Positions 1-8,149 of a stretch of DNA of 64,000 nt are shown piece after piece. Both the position numbers and the translations under genes were made by a program. The DNA is from Streptomyces tanashiensis (GTDB lineage: Bacteria; Actinomycetota; Actinomycetes; Streptomycetales; Streptomycetaceae), in NCBI RefSeq assembly GCF_014648895.1, contig NZ_BMRZ01000019.1:62001-126000 (forward strand), given 5' to 3'. Each line of letters begins with the position of its first letter. Within the stretch, counting starts at the first letter, position 1. Below the pieces are notes generated by a model, which saw nothing but the letters and a program-made list of their open reading frames with translations, did no database searches and was not told the DNA's origin.

Positions 1-499
1 AGCCGTCGACGTGCGCGGCGAGCCGGGCGACGACGGCCTCGGGGCCCTCGGAGAGCGCGGCGCGGGTGAGCTCGCGCTGGGCCTCGAAACCGGCCGTGAC
101 GGCCCGGTACTGGTCGGCGGAGATGGCCGCCGACACGGCCTTGCTGATGGCGAGGAACGGCGTCCGGCGCGGCACTTCGAGCAGCGGCAGGTGCTCCTCG
201 CGGGCCGCGTCGAGCAGGGCCGGCGGGATCTCCTCGTAGTTCACGCCGACGGCGAACCCGAGCCCGACCACTCCGGCGCCGAGCAGCCGCCGCACATAGC
301 GGCGCATGGCCTCCAGGTCCTCCGCGTCGAGGGTGAGCGCGGTGGTGAGGAGAAGCTCGCCGCCCTCCATGTACGGGACGGGGTCGGCGAGCTCGCTGAC
401 GTGGGCCCAGCGGACGGGGGTGTCGAGGCGGTCCTCACCGGCGCGGACGATGAGCTTGAGGGCGGAGTGCTGCACGAGCGAGGCGAGGGTGGGCGGCAT
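1..499 (-). CDS. PucR-family transcriptional regulator, N-terminal part (cut by window edge)
   Basis: The first 166 residues are visible, starting at the ATG that ends at 499; the rest lies left of base 1. The sequence follows the PucR N-terminal sensor domain: an opening MPPTLASLVQHSALKL, then DPVPYMEGGELLLTT and a VGVNYEEIPPALLDAA stretch. The family controls catabolism of purines, amines or amino acids, usually with a C-terminal helix-turn-helix that would lie outside the window. It sits about 3 kb from gabT, so a role in GABA or polyamine control is possible but is only inference from position. Confidence 0.78.
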   Translation of the reverse strand, partial: MPPTLASLVQHSALKLIVRAGEDRLDTPVRWAHVSELADPVPYMEGGELLLTTALTLDAEDLEAMRRYVRRLLGAGVVGLGFAVGVNYEEIPPALLDAAREEHLPLLEVPRRTPFLAISKAVSAAISADQYRAVTAGFEAQRELTRAALSEGPEAVVARLAAHVDG

Positions 500-529
500 T
501 GGGGACCGTCGGACCTTTGAGCGAGGACC

Positions 530-551
530 GTGCGCGGGGGGAGCCGCGCAC
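530..551 (-). terminator. Short GC-rich hairpin upstream of pucR
   Basis: An 8-bp perfect inverted repeat (GTGCGCGG / CCGCGCAC) encloses a 6-nt loop. It lies just downstream of the stronger hairpin at 559-588 and just upstream of the pucR start at 499. It could belong to the terminator of the preceding gene or to the pucR leader. There is no T-tract. Confidence 0.35.
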
Positions 552-558
552 AGCGGCG

Positions 559-588
559 GGGGGCACCGCTCAGCCGAGCGGCGCCCCC
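559..588 (-). terminator. Factor-independent-like terminator of the membrane ATPase gene
   Basis: A 13-bp stem with one mismatch (GGGGGC / GCCCCC outer, CCGCTC / GAGCGG inner) and an AGCC tetraloop lies 53 bases downstream of the stop of the minus-strand ATPase gene that ends at 642. As is usual in Streptomyces there is no long T-run. Confidence 0.55.
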
Positions 589-641
589 GATTGTGCCAGG
601 GCCACCGGGAGCGCGCTCAGCCGCGCGAGGGGTGAGACGGG

Positions 642-3218
642 TCAGCCGCGCAGGTCGACGAGGACCGGTGGGGTGTGCGCGCCCTGGGCCGTGGTCAGGG
701 ACACGACGGCGTGACCGGGCGGCACGGAATGCGCGAGCTCGGACGCGGACCACCGCTCCCGCTCGACCTTCCGGGTCGTGACCGCGTCCGTGGTGACGGC
801 CTTGCCGGTGACCCTCTTGCGGACAGCGTGGATGAACCGGGTCATCGGCTGGTCGGCGAAGACCGTGTGGTGCGCCACCTCGGTGGTCTCGACCCACTCC
901 TTGCCCCACGTCTCGGCGAAGCCCCGGCCGTCCCAGGTGGTGATGCCGGAGAGCGCCACCCGGCAGCCGACCGCGCCGAACAGCGGGCCGTGCAGGGCCT
1001 CGGGCACCTCGCCGAGGGTACGGAGCCCCAGGACGACACCGGCGTCGTGCGGACGCAGCCGCTGGAGGGAGCGCACGGTGCCCGCGGTGAGCGCCCCGGT
1101 GGCGTCGTCGAGGACGAGGGAGACGAAGTGCGCGCGCTTGGCGCCGGTCCGGGCCGCCGCCAGGAACTGGGCGAGGACCAGCCGGGCGAGGAGTCGCGAG
1201 GCCTCCTCGTGGCCGCGCTCGGGAAGCTTGATCCGGACGCGCAGCGGGTGGTGGACGACGGACTTCAGCGAGAAGGGCCGCACGTCGCTCCCGTCCGCGC
1301 CGAAGAACTCGGCGAAGGCCGGCCGGTCGAGCAGCGAGAGGCGGTCCGCGAGGAGCGGCCCGGCGTCGGCGGAGGTGCCGGCCTGCCGGATCCGGGCCTC
1401 CAGCTCGCGGCGCATGGCCGTGCCGTCGGCCGGCAGCCGGTCGAGGAGCGCGGTCAGCGTCTCCGGGCCCGCTTCGAGGAGCTCACGGAGCACCGGCACG
1501 GACGGGAAGCGGCCATGCGCCGCCCGGTAGGGGCCGATGAGCTGGGCGAGGACGGTGGCGGCCCGCCGGGCGTCGAGGTTCTCGACGTCGCCCACGAGGC
1601 CCTCCGCGAGCAGCGCGGCCGCCTCGTCGGGGTCGCCGAGGCCCGCGTACAGGTCGAGGTCGTACGGCGAGGCCGGGTCGCCCGGCCGGACCACGACGTC
1701 GTACGCGGCGTCCGGGCCGAGCGGCGCGTCCGCCGTGCCCACGGCGACGACCGCGCAGGCGCCGGTGAGGGCCTGCAGGGTCAGCGACTCGACGACCGGG
1801 CCGGTCAGCCGCGTGGTCTTCCCGGCGCCGGAGGGGCCCACGACCAGCAGGGAGGTGGCGAGCGCGGCCGGTTCGAGGGCGAGGCCCACACCCCGGTAGG
1901 CGGCCGGGTTCCGCTCCTCGGCCACGCAGCGGCCGATGCGGACCTGTCCGAGGAGGAGGTCGTGGGTGGCGGCGCGGCCCGGCAGGTCGCGGTCGCCCGA
2001 GGGGTGCGCCCCGGCCGCGGCGCCCTGTCGGAGCACGGTGTCGACGAAGGAGGCGAGGCCGCCTCCGTGCGTCCGTCCCCGCTCCACGCTTCGGCGTACG
2101 CGGGCGCAGTCGACGTCGTTCATGCGCCCGGCGTAGAGCTCGGCGGCGAGCAGGTCCGCCGCCGGCCGCCCGCCGGCCGCCCGCAGCTCGGGCCACTGCG
2201 AGAGCGGTACGGGCGCTGCCGGGTCGAGGGGCGGCGGGGTGCCGTCCGCCGTGGCGGCGGCGCGGGCCCTGAGCCGTCCCCGGACCAGGCCGGGCCAGTC
2301 GCCGAGGCGGGCGAAGGGCCAGAGCACGGCGGCCGTGATCAGGGCGTACAGGGTGTAGACGAGGGCCGGCGAGGTGAGGACGTCGTACCCGCCGCCGAGG
2401 AGCACCACGAGGGAGAGCAGCGGCGCGACGACCGGCAGCGCGTCCCAGCCGACGCCGGGGAAGGCCTCCGGCCAGACGAACGTCAGGACGATCAGCGCGG
2501 CGCCCGCCGTGAGCGCGGCGCGCACGGGCGGGCGGCGGTCGGCGAGGAGGTGGCGGGAGAGTTCGGCCCAGGCTCCGAGGCGGGCGATCGCGTAGACCAG
2601 GACGGCGAAGAAGACCCCGTCGTAGACGACGTGTGCCTCGGCGCCGTGCCAGTCACGGGGTGAGGTGCCTCCGCCGTACCACCAGTCGGCGGGGGTGAAG
2701 GTGGCGAGCGGGATCCACTGGTAGGGGACGGCCCCGCGCCGCCAGGCCGACCAGAGCAGGAGTCCGATCACGAGCGGGATCAGCAGCCCGGCCACGGTGA
2801 CGGGCGCGAGCTTCCGCGCCTCGCGGGGCGGCGGCGGTGGCACGTGCCGGAACCGCCAGATCCCGGGCGCGGTCTCCGGCCGCGGGGCGTCGAGCCAGGC
2901 GACGACGGGAGGGGCGACGGCCCCGGCGGCGACGGGAGCACCGGGAACGGCCCCCGCGGCGGCGGGAGCGGCGGGGCCCGTCCCGGCGGCCGCGGAGCCG
3001 CCGACAGCCGCCACCCCAGGCGCCACAGTCCCAGGTGTCACAGTCCCGGGCACCGGCGTCCCGGGCGCGGTCGTCGGCCTCGGCGGCGTGCGCGGCGGGG
3101 CCGGTACGTGTGCGGGGGCGTCGGGGTGCGCGGCCCGGCCGTCGGTCGGCGGCGCCGCCGGGCGCGGTACCGCGCCCCCCCTGGTGTCGCGTGACTCGTA
3201 CGTGCCGTCGGTCTCCAT
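642..3218 (-). CDS. Membrane-anchored ATPase resembling conjugative coupling proteins
   Basis: This is an 858-residue protein. Residues 1-135 are a low-complexity Pro/Ala/Gly/Thr-rich tail. About five hydrophobic segments follow between roughly 138 and 305. A cytosolic ATPase then has a clear P-loop at 461-469 (GPSGAGKTT). The order of membrane part then P-loop domain resembles type IV secretion coupling ATPases (TraD/VirD4-like), and Streptomyces homologues are usually called ATP/GTP-binding protein. No relaxase, other transfer gene or att site lies nearby, so it is probably a chromosomal housekeeping or export ATPase. Its substrate cannot be inferred. Start chosen at the ATG ending at 3218; no other in-frame start is better placed. 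Confidence 0.7.
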   Translation of the reverse strand: METDGTYESRDTRGGAVPRPAAPPTDGRAAHPDAPAHVPAPPRTPPRPTTAPGTPVPGTVTPGTVAPGVAAVGGSAAAGTGPAAPAAAGAVPGAPVAAGAVAPPVVAWLDAPRPETAPGIWRFRHVPPPPPREARKLAPVTVAGLLIPLVIGLLLWSAWRRGAVPYQWIPLATFTPADWWYGGGTSPRDWHGAEAHVVYDGVFFAVLVYAIARLGAWAELSRHLLADRRPPVRAALTAGAALIVLTFVWPEAFPGVGWDALPVVAPLLSLVVLLGGGYDVLTSPALVYTLYALITAAVLWPFARLGDWPGLVRGRLRARAAATADGTPPPLDPAAPVPLSQWPELRAAGGRPAADLLAAELYAGRMNDVDCARVRRSVERGRTHGGGLASFVDTVLRQGAAAGAHPSGDRDLPGRAATHDLLLGQVRIGRCVAEERNPAAYRGVGLALEPAALATSLLVVGPSGAGKTTRLTGPVVESLTLQALTGACAVVAVGTADAPLGPDAAYDVVVRPGDPASPYDLDLYAGLGDPDEAAALLAEGLVGDVENLDARRAATVLAQLIGPYRAAHGRFPSVPVLRELLEAGPETLTALLDRLPADGTAMRRELEARIRQAGTSADAGPLLADRLSLLDRPAFAEFFGADGSDVRPFSLKSVVHHPLRVRIKLPERGHEEASRLLARLVLAQFLAAARTGAKRAHFVSLVLDDATGALTAGTVRSLQRLRPHDAGVVLGLRTLGEVPEALHGPLFGAVGCRVALSGITTWDGRGFAETWGKEWVETTEVAHHTVFADQPMTRFIHAVRKRVTGKAVTTDAVTTRKVERERWSASELAHSVPPGHAVVSLTTAQGAHTPPVLVDLRG

Positions 3219-3508
3219 GAACCCCTGCCCCCTGACCAGCCAGGTCGCCGCGTCTGTGCCACCGTCAATCTAGTGGGCCGGGAGCCCCCGGGAGGGGATT
3301 CGACCACCCGTACGGCCGAGGACCGGCCCGAGTCGTCCGGGGACGGGTCGGGGACGTTCCGGCGCACGGAACCGGAGCCGCCATGTCCATCCCGGACAAC
3401 GACACACCCCCCATCACTCCCGATCGGCGCATGCCTCTCCCCCTCCCCCGCGCCTAGCCTGCGGAGGAAACCCGCAAGTGCGTCCAGAACCACCCCCAGG
3501 AGCCACGC
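3219..3508. other. Divergent intergenic region between the ATPase gene and gabT
   Basis: A 290-base stretch with no credible ORF in either direction. It must hold the gabT promoter (plus strand) and that of the ATPase gene (minus strand). A TAGCCT hexamer near 3457 could be a -10 element for gabT, but no convincing -35 partner is visible. A GGAG Shine-Dalgarno lies just before the gabT ATG. No strong inverted repeat that could serve as a PucR operator was found. Confidence 0.4.
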
Positions 3509-4843
3509 ATGAACGCTGTCCCGCAGGAGCGGCGCGTCGTCACCGCCATCCCCGGTCCGAAGTCGCAGGAGCTTCAGGCCCGCCGTCTCGACACGGTCGC
3601 CGGTGGCGTCGGCTCGACGCTGCCCGTCTTCACCAAGCGGGCCGGCGGCGGCATCATCGAGGACGTCGACGGCAACCGCCTGATCGACTTCGGCTCCGGC
3701 ATCGCCGTGACCTCGGTCGGTGCCTCCGCCGAGGCCGTCGTGCGCCGCGCCGCCGCGCAGCTCCAGGACTTCACCCACACCTGTTTCATGGTGACGCCGT
3801 ACGAGGGTTACGTGGAGGTCTGCGAGGCGCTCGCCGAGCTGACCCCGGGCGACCACGCCAAGAAGTCCGCGCTGTTCAACTCGGGCGCCGAGGCCGTCGA
3901 GAACGCGGTGAAGATCGCCCGTTCGTACACCAAGCGCCAGGCCGTCGTCGTCTTCGACCACGGCTACCACGGCCGTACCAACCTCACCATGGGCATGACG
4001 GCGAAGAACATGCCGTACAAGCAGGGCTTCGGCCCGTTCGCGCCCGAGGTCTACCGCGTGCCGGTCGCCTACGGCTACCGCTGGCCCACCGGTGCCGAGA
4101 ACTGCGGTCCCGAGGCCGCCGCCCAGGCGATCGACAACATCACCAAGCAGATCGGCGCCGAGAACGTCGCCGCGATCGTCATCGAGCCGGTCCTCGGCGA
4201 GGGTGGCTTCATCGAGCCGGCCAAGGGCTTCCTGCCGGCGATCGTGAAGTTCGCCAACGACAACGGCATCGTCTTCGTCGCGGACGAGATCCAGGCCGGC
4301 TTCTGCCGTACCGGCCAGTGGTTCGCCTGTGAGGACGAGGGCATCGTCCCGGACCTCATCACCACCGCCAAGGGCATCGCGGGCGGTCTGCCGCTCGCCG
4401 CCGTCACCGGCCGCGCCGAGATCATGGACTCCGTCCACGGCGGCGGTCTGGGCGGCACCTACGGCGGCAACCCGGTGGCCTGCGCCGGTGCGCTCGGTGC
4501 CATCGAGACGATGAAGGAGCTCGACCTCAACGGCAAGGCCAAGCGCATCGAGGAGGTCATGAAGGCCCGCCTCACCGCCATGCAGGAGAAGTTCCCGGCC
4601 ATCGGTGACATCCGCGGCCGCGGCGCCATGATCGCCATCGAGCTGGTGAAGGACCCGGTCACCAAGGAGCCGTACGCCGAGGCCGCCGCCGCGCTCGCCA
4701 AGTACTGCCACAACGAGGGCGTGCTCGTCCTCACCTGTGGCACCTACGGCAACGTGCTGCGCTTCCTGCCGCCGCTGGTCATCGGCGAGGACCTGCTGAA
4801 CGAGGGCCTGGACGTCATCGAGGCCGCGCTCGCGCAGATCTGA
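3509..4843 (+). CDS. gabT: 4-aminobutyrate aminotransferase
   Basis: A full-length (444 aa) class III PLP-dependent aminotransferase. It converts GABA plus 2-oxoglutarate to succinate semialdehyde plus glutamate in the cytosol. Visible landmarks are FNSGAEAVENAVKIAR near 123-138, the DEIQAGFCRTG motif at 259-269 and the Schiff-base lysine K288 in TTAKGIAGG. The ATG at 3509 is preceded by an AGGAG Shine-Dalgarno. The gene stands alone but is within 15 kb of two polyamine catabolic modules that would supply aminobutyraldehyde and GABA, which supports the GABA role over other class III substrates. An array of 24-bp repeats and a terminator follow. Confidence 0.93.
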   Translation: MNAVPQERRVVTAIPGPKSQELQARRLDTVAGGVGSTLPVFTKRAGGGIIEDVDGNRLIDFGSGIAVTSVGASAEAVVRRAAAQLQDFTHTCFMVTPYEGYVEVCEALAELTPGDHAKKSALFNSGAEAVENAVKIARSYTKRQAVVVFDHGYHGRTNLTMGMTAKNMPYKQGFGPFAPEVYRVPVAYGYRWPTGAENCGPEAAAQAIDNITKQIGAENVAAIVIEPVLGEGGFIEPAKGFLPAIVKFANDNGIVFVADEIQAGFCRTGQWFACEDEGIVPDLITTAKGIAGGLPLAAVTGRAEIMDSVHGGGLGGTYGGNPVACAGALGAIETMKELDLNGKAKRIEEVMKARLTAMQEKFPAIGDIRGRGAMIAIELVKDPVTKEPYAEAAAALAKYCHNEGVLVLTCGTYGNVLRFLPPLVIGEDLLNEGLDVIEAALAQI

Positions 4844-4958
4844 TCGCAGATCCGGTCGGCCGTCGGATCGCCGATCCGGTCGGCTGTCGGATCGCCGATC
4901 TGATCGATGGTCGGATCGCCGATCTGATCGATGGTCGGATCGGATCGCGGATCTGACG
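4841..4958. repeat. Four 24-bp tandem repeats plus a partial fifth, directly behind gabT
   Basis: Units lie at 4841-4864, 4865-4888, 4889-4912 and 4913-4936, with a degenerate remainder to 4958. Units 3 and 4 are identical. Unit 2 shares their first half (GGATCGCCGATC) and differs mainly in the second half; unit 1 is the most diverged. Each full unit contains GATCGCCGATC, an 11-base palindrome with a central C, so the transcript could form several alternative small hairpins. The first unit overlaps the gabT stop codon. The 24-base period equals eight codons, but no coding role is evident. Confidence 0.9.
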
Positions 4959-4977
4959 CTCCGTGTGAAGACTCTGT

Positions 4978-5019
4978 GGGGGGCCGATGGCGGGATGCGT
5001 TTCCCGCTGCCGGCCCCCC
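4978..5019 (+). terminator. Terminator hairpin of gabT
   Basis: Nine outer pairs (GGGGGGCCG / CGGCCCCCC), a 3x3 internal loop and six inner pairs (GCGGGA / TCCCGC) close on a 6-nt loop, followed by GTTTCGTG. It lies beyond the 24-bp repeats and just before the PAP2 gene start, so gabT and the PAP2 gene are probably separate transcripts. Confidence 0.7.
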
Positions 5020-5044
5020 GTTTCGTGACGTACGGTTTCTGCAG

Positions 5045-5824
5045 ATGAGAGAAACACCCCGGGCGGAGCCTCCCCAGCCCCGCCCACACCGTGCCTTCGC
5101 GCACACCACCGGGGCCTCGTGCCCCGGAACTCCTCACCGATCGGATGGCCGCCCGCCCCACACCCCCCGGGGCGCGCGGCAGCCCGGTCCCCTCGGCCGC
5201 TCTGGAACCACCCCCCCTGTTCCAGGGCGGCCGGCTCTCTTCTCGGCGCTCGTCGCCCTCGCCGTCGTGACCTGGCAGGTGCTCGTCCACGGCCCCTTGG
5301 CCAGGCTCGACGAGCGGGTGTCCCGGTCCTTGGTGGACACGGTCCCCCGGTGCCTCTCCGAACTCGCCTCCGACCTCGGCAACATGACGGTCGCCCTGCC
5401 CGTCCTCGCCTGCGCGATGGCGTACGCGGTGTGGCGGGGCCGCCGCGCCGCCGCCCTGTACGCCGGGCTCGCCATGGCCGCCGTGCCGCTCCTGGTGATA
5501 CCGCTGAAGGAGTGGACCGCGCGTCCCGGACCGCTGGAGCCCTGGGCCCAGGGCTACTACCCCTCGGGCCACACGGCCACCGCGGCGGTCGCCTACTTCG
5601 GTGCGGCCTTCCTGGTCTCGAACCGCCTGATCCCCGTCGCCGCCGTGCTGACGGCGGTGACGGGGACCGGGCTGATCCTTCGGGGCTTCCACTGGCCGCT
5701 GGACGTGTTCGCCAGTCTCTGCCTCTCGCTGATCGTGCTGGCCGTCAGCTCCAGTTGGCAGCGTTCCCGAAGTACGTGTCGAAGTTCTGCGAGAACTGCC
5801 ACTGGTTGTAGCGGTCCCAGTTGA
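5045..5824 (+). CDS. PAP2-family membrane phosphatase
   Basis: A 259-aa protein from the ATG at 5045. About 60 polar, Pro/Arg-rich residues precede several hydrophobic segments. The PAP2 signature is present: KEWTARP at 155-161, PSGHT at 173-177 and FHWPLD with H216 and D220. Such enzymes dephosphorylate lipid phosphates or undecaprenyl diphosphate at the membrane. The Arg that normally sits six residues before the third-motif His is displaced (LRGFHW), a variation I associate with actinomycete relatives. The last 26 codons read antisense through the 3' end of the chitinase gene, an 80-bp tail-to-tail overlap, so the C-terminal tail is not conserved-looking. The start is uncertain; a later in-frame start would remove the low-complexity tail. 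Confidence 0.75.
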   Translation: MRETPRAEPPQPRPHRAFAHTTGASCPGTPHRSDGRPPHTPRGARQPGPLGRSGTTPPVPGRPALFSALVALAVVTWQVLVHGPLARLDERVSRSLVDTVPRCLSELASDLGNMTVALPVLACAMAYAVWRGRRAAALYAGLAMAAVPLLVIPLKEWTARPGPLEPWAQGYYPSGHTATAAVAYFGAAFLVSNRLIPVAAVLTAVTGTGLILRGFHWPLDVFASLCLSLIVLAVSSSWQRSRSTCRSSARTATGCSGPS

Positions 5825-7562
5825 TCGACCAGGTCATCAGGCCGCGCAGGGCCGGCCAGGTCCCGTGGGTCTGGTAGCTGCCGCAGTTCGTCTTCTTCGT
5901 GAGGCAGTCCAGGGCCTTGTTCACCTCGGCCGGTGCGGTGTGGCCGTTGCCCGCCTGGGTGGAGGCGGGGAGGCCGATGGCGACCTGCTCGGGGCGGAGC
6001 GCCGGGAAGAAGCGGTCCGTGTTGCCGGCGACGGGGAAGCCGGTGAGGAGCATGTCGGTCATGGCGATGTGGAAGTCGGCGCCGCCCATCGAGTGGTACT
6101 GGTTGTCGAGGCCCATGATGGAGCCCGAGTTGTAGTCCTGGACGTGGAGCAGCGTCAGGTCGTCGCGCAGGGCGTGGATGACCGGCAGGTAGGCGCCGGC
6201 GCGCGGGTCCTGGCCGCCCCAGGGGCCGGAGCCGTAGTACTGGTAGCCGAGCTGGACGAAGAAGGTCTCCGGGGCCATCGTCAGGACGAACTTCGCGCCG
6301 TACTTGGCCTTGAGGGTCTTGACCGCCTGGATCAGGTTGACGACGACCGGGCTGGTCGGGTTCCGGAAGTCGGTGTCGCCGGTCTGGAGCGAGAGCGAGT
6401 GGCCCTCGAAGTCGATGTCGAGGCCGTCGAGGCCGTACTCGTCGATGATCTTCGAGACGGAGGAGACGAAGGTGTCGCGGGCCGCGGTGGTGGAGAGCTG
6501 CACCTGGCCGTTCTGGCCGCCGATGGAGATGAGGACCTTCTTGCCGGCGGCCTGCTTGGCCTTGATCGCCGCCTTGAAGTCGGCGGGCGATTCGACGCCG
6601 GGGCACTCGGTCGCCGGGCAGAGGCTGAAGCGGATGTCGCCGGAGGTCACCGAGGTCGGTTCGCCGAAGGCGAGGTTGATGACGTCCCAGGAGTCGGGGA
6701 CGTCGGCCATGCGGGTGTAGCCGGAGCCGTTGGCGAAGCTGGCGTGGAGGTAGCCGACGAGGGCGTGCGCGGGGAGGCCGCCCCCGCCCCCTCCGCCGCC
6801 GGAGGTGGTGGTCGCGGTGACCGCGGGGGACTTCGGGGATTCGCCGGCGCTGTTCACGGCGGTGACCTGGAAGGTGTACGGGGTGGAGGCCGTGAGGCCG
6901 GAGACGGTGGCCGAGGGGGCGGTGACCGTCTGGACCCTGGTGGACCCCTGGTAGATGTTGTACGAGGTGGCGCCGGAGACCGCGGTCCAGGTCAGCGGCA
7001 CGGAGGTGGAGGTCGGGGAGCCCGCCGTGAGGCCGGCGGGAGCGGCCGGGATCTGCACCGGGTCGCCGCCGGGGCCGTACAGGGAGAGGTCGTCGGCCTG
7101 GTAGGCGGGGGTGCCGTACCAGCCGTGGGTGTAGATCGTGACCGAGGTGGTCGAGGCGCCCGTGGTGAACGAGGTGGTGAGCTTCTGCCAGTCGGGGGCG
7201 GAGCCCGTCCAGGTGGAGACGTCGGTGGTGCCGGTGCCGGAGGCGCCGAGGTAGACGTAGCTGCCGCGGACCCAGCCGCTGAGCGTGTACGTGGAGCCGG
7301 GCTTCACGGTGACGGTCTGGGAGCACTTGGCGTTGTCGCTGCCGGCCGGGGTGGCCTGGAGCGCCTTCGTCCCGCCGTGCACCGGTGACGGGACGACGGC
7401 GCCGCTGCCCGCCGTGCAGGTCCAGCCGTCGAGGCCGGCCTCGAAGCCGCCGTTGCGGGCGAGTTCGGTGTCGGCGGCCTGGGCCGCGGGGGTGAGTGCG
7501 AGGAGCCCGCCGGCGGCGAGGGAGCCCGCCAACAACAGGGTGAGGGGTCTGGTGCGGTCCAC
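5745..7562 (-). CDS. Secreted chitinase, glycoside hydrolase family 18
   Basis: A 605-aa precursor from a GTG at 7562 with GGAGG five bases upstream. Order of parts: Sec signal peptide (about 1-29, ending in AAQA), a carbohydrate-binding module-like beta domain (about 30-165), a fibronectin type III domain (about 172-252), a glycine-only linker, then a GH18 barrel. The GH18 active-site motif DxxDxDxE is D379-GL-D382-I-D384-F-E386, with E386 as the predicted acid. The enzyme should cleave chitin outside the cell. The promoter region carries two DasR-like sites, so N-acetylglucosamine control is likely. A longer reading frame to 8186 exists but runs through the neighbouring gene. Confidence 0.93.
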   Translation of the reverse strand: MDRTRPLTLLLAGSLAAGGLLALTPAAQAADTELARNGGFEAGLDGWTCTAGSGAVVPSPVHGGTKALQATPAGSDNAKCSQTVTVKPGSTYTLSGWVRGSYVYLGASGTGTTDVSTWTGSAPDWQKLTTSFTTGASTTSVTIYTHGWYGTPAYQADDLSLYGPGGDPVQIPAAPAGLTAGSPTSTSVPLTWTAVSGATSYNIYQGSTRVQTVTAPSATVSGLTASTPYTFQVTAVNSAGESPKSPAVTATTTSGGGGGGGGLPAHALVGYLHASFANGSGYTRMADVPDSWDVINLAFGEPTSVTSGDIRFSLCPATECPGVESPADFKAAIKAKQAAGKKVLISIGGQNGQVQLSTTAARDTFVSSVSKIIDEYGLDGLDIDFEGHSLSLQTGDTDFRNPTSPVVVNLIQAVKTLKAKYGAKFVLTMAPETFFVQLGYQYYGSGPWGGQDPRAGAYLPVIHALRDDLTLLHVQDYNSGSIMGLDNQYHSMGGADFHIAMTDMLLTGFPVAGNTDRFFPALRPEQVAIGLPASTQAGNGHTAPAEVNKALDCLTKKTNCGSYQTHGTWPALRGLMTWSINWDRYNQWQFSQNFDTYFGNAANWS

Positions 7563-7606
7563 AACTGCCTCCGGGGGTGGGGGAATCGAGGTGGAGCGCG
7601 CCACAG

Positions 7607-7640
7607 CATGGTCCAGACCAATCGAGTGGTCAAGACCTCT
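7607..7640 (-). promoter_or_regulatory. Chitinase promoter with two DasR-like (dre) operators
   Basis: Two 12-base near-palindromes, TGGTCCAGACCA (7609-7620) and TGGTCAAGACCT (7627-7638), start 18 bases apart. They match the DasR consensus core TGGTCTAGACCA and the direct repeats known from Streptomyces chitinase promoters. Read on the minus strand, TTGACC (within the distal site) and CATGCT are 17 bases apart and could be the -35 and -10, which would place the operators over the promoter. The chitinase GTG is about 45 bases further on. Confidence 0.75.
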
Positions 7641-7669
7641 GTAGACCTCCATGCGGCCCGGGGCTCCGC

Positions 7670-8149
7670 TCAGACGGCCCCCGACCCCCGGTCCTCCCTG
7701 GCCAGTCGGCCCGCCGCCTCGTGCATCGCCAGTTCCAGGAGCGAGGGGTCCGTGAGGGTGCCCAGGCCGTCCGGCGCCACCAGCCAGTGCGCCGCACCGG
7801 TCGCCCGCCCCGGGTACGGGACGACGATCCAGGTGCCGGCGCCCGCGCCGCGCACCCCGGTGCCGAGCCAGCGGGCGGCCGTTCCCGGCGGGACGAAGAA
7901 GCCCGTCCGGGCGTCGCCGAAGTCGGCCAGGACCGGGCCCGGGCGGTCCACGAGGCGGCTCAGCACGTCGAGCGTGGGGCGACCGAGGTCCCCCGGCAGG
8001 ATCAGTACGTCCCAGCGCCTGCCGGCGGGCAGCAGCGCGACCCCGTGGGGGTTGCGCTCCCACTCCCACCGGCAGGCCTCGGGATCCGGCGCGACCGAGG
8101 CCAGCCATTCCACCGCGGCCCTGGCGCCAGAAGCCCCCGTACCAGTCAT
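7670..8149 (-). CDS. Conserved small protein of unknown function
   Basis: 159 aa from the ATG ending at 8149, preceded by GGAGAGGAG. Tryptophan- and proline-rich blocks (EWLASVAPDPEACRWEWER, GTGVRGAGAGTWIVVPYPG) recall small Streptomyces proteins labelled as DNA primase/polymerase N-terminal-like, but no metal-binding acidic triad can be picked out, so I do not assign that function. Its Shine-Dalgarno sits in the arm of a perfect 16-bp inverted repeat. It lies downstream of the flavoprotein gene of the polyamine operon and upstream of the chitinase, on the same strand. Confidence 0.65.
   Translation of the reverse strand: MTGTGASGARAAVEWLASVAPDPEACRWEWERNPHGVALLPAGRRWDVLILPGDLGRPTLDVLSRLVDRPGPVLADFGDARTGFFVPPGTAARWLGTGVRGAGAGTWIVVPYPGRATGAAHWLVAPDGLGTLTDPSLLELAMHEAAGRLAREDRGSGAV

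Noticed and set aside
675..2663. 662-codon open frame on the plus strand opposite the membrane ATPase gene
   Set aside because: Composition is that of a mirror frame in high-GC DNA (long D/E/R/G runs), with no domain or Shine-Dalgarno; the minus-strand frame has membrane segments and a P-loop.
4744..5109. Minus-strand frames with DPTIDQIG / DPTADRIG repeats
   Set aside because: They are translations of the 24-bp DNA repeat behind gabT; no start signal or flanking protein domain supports them.
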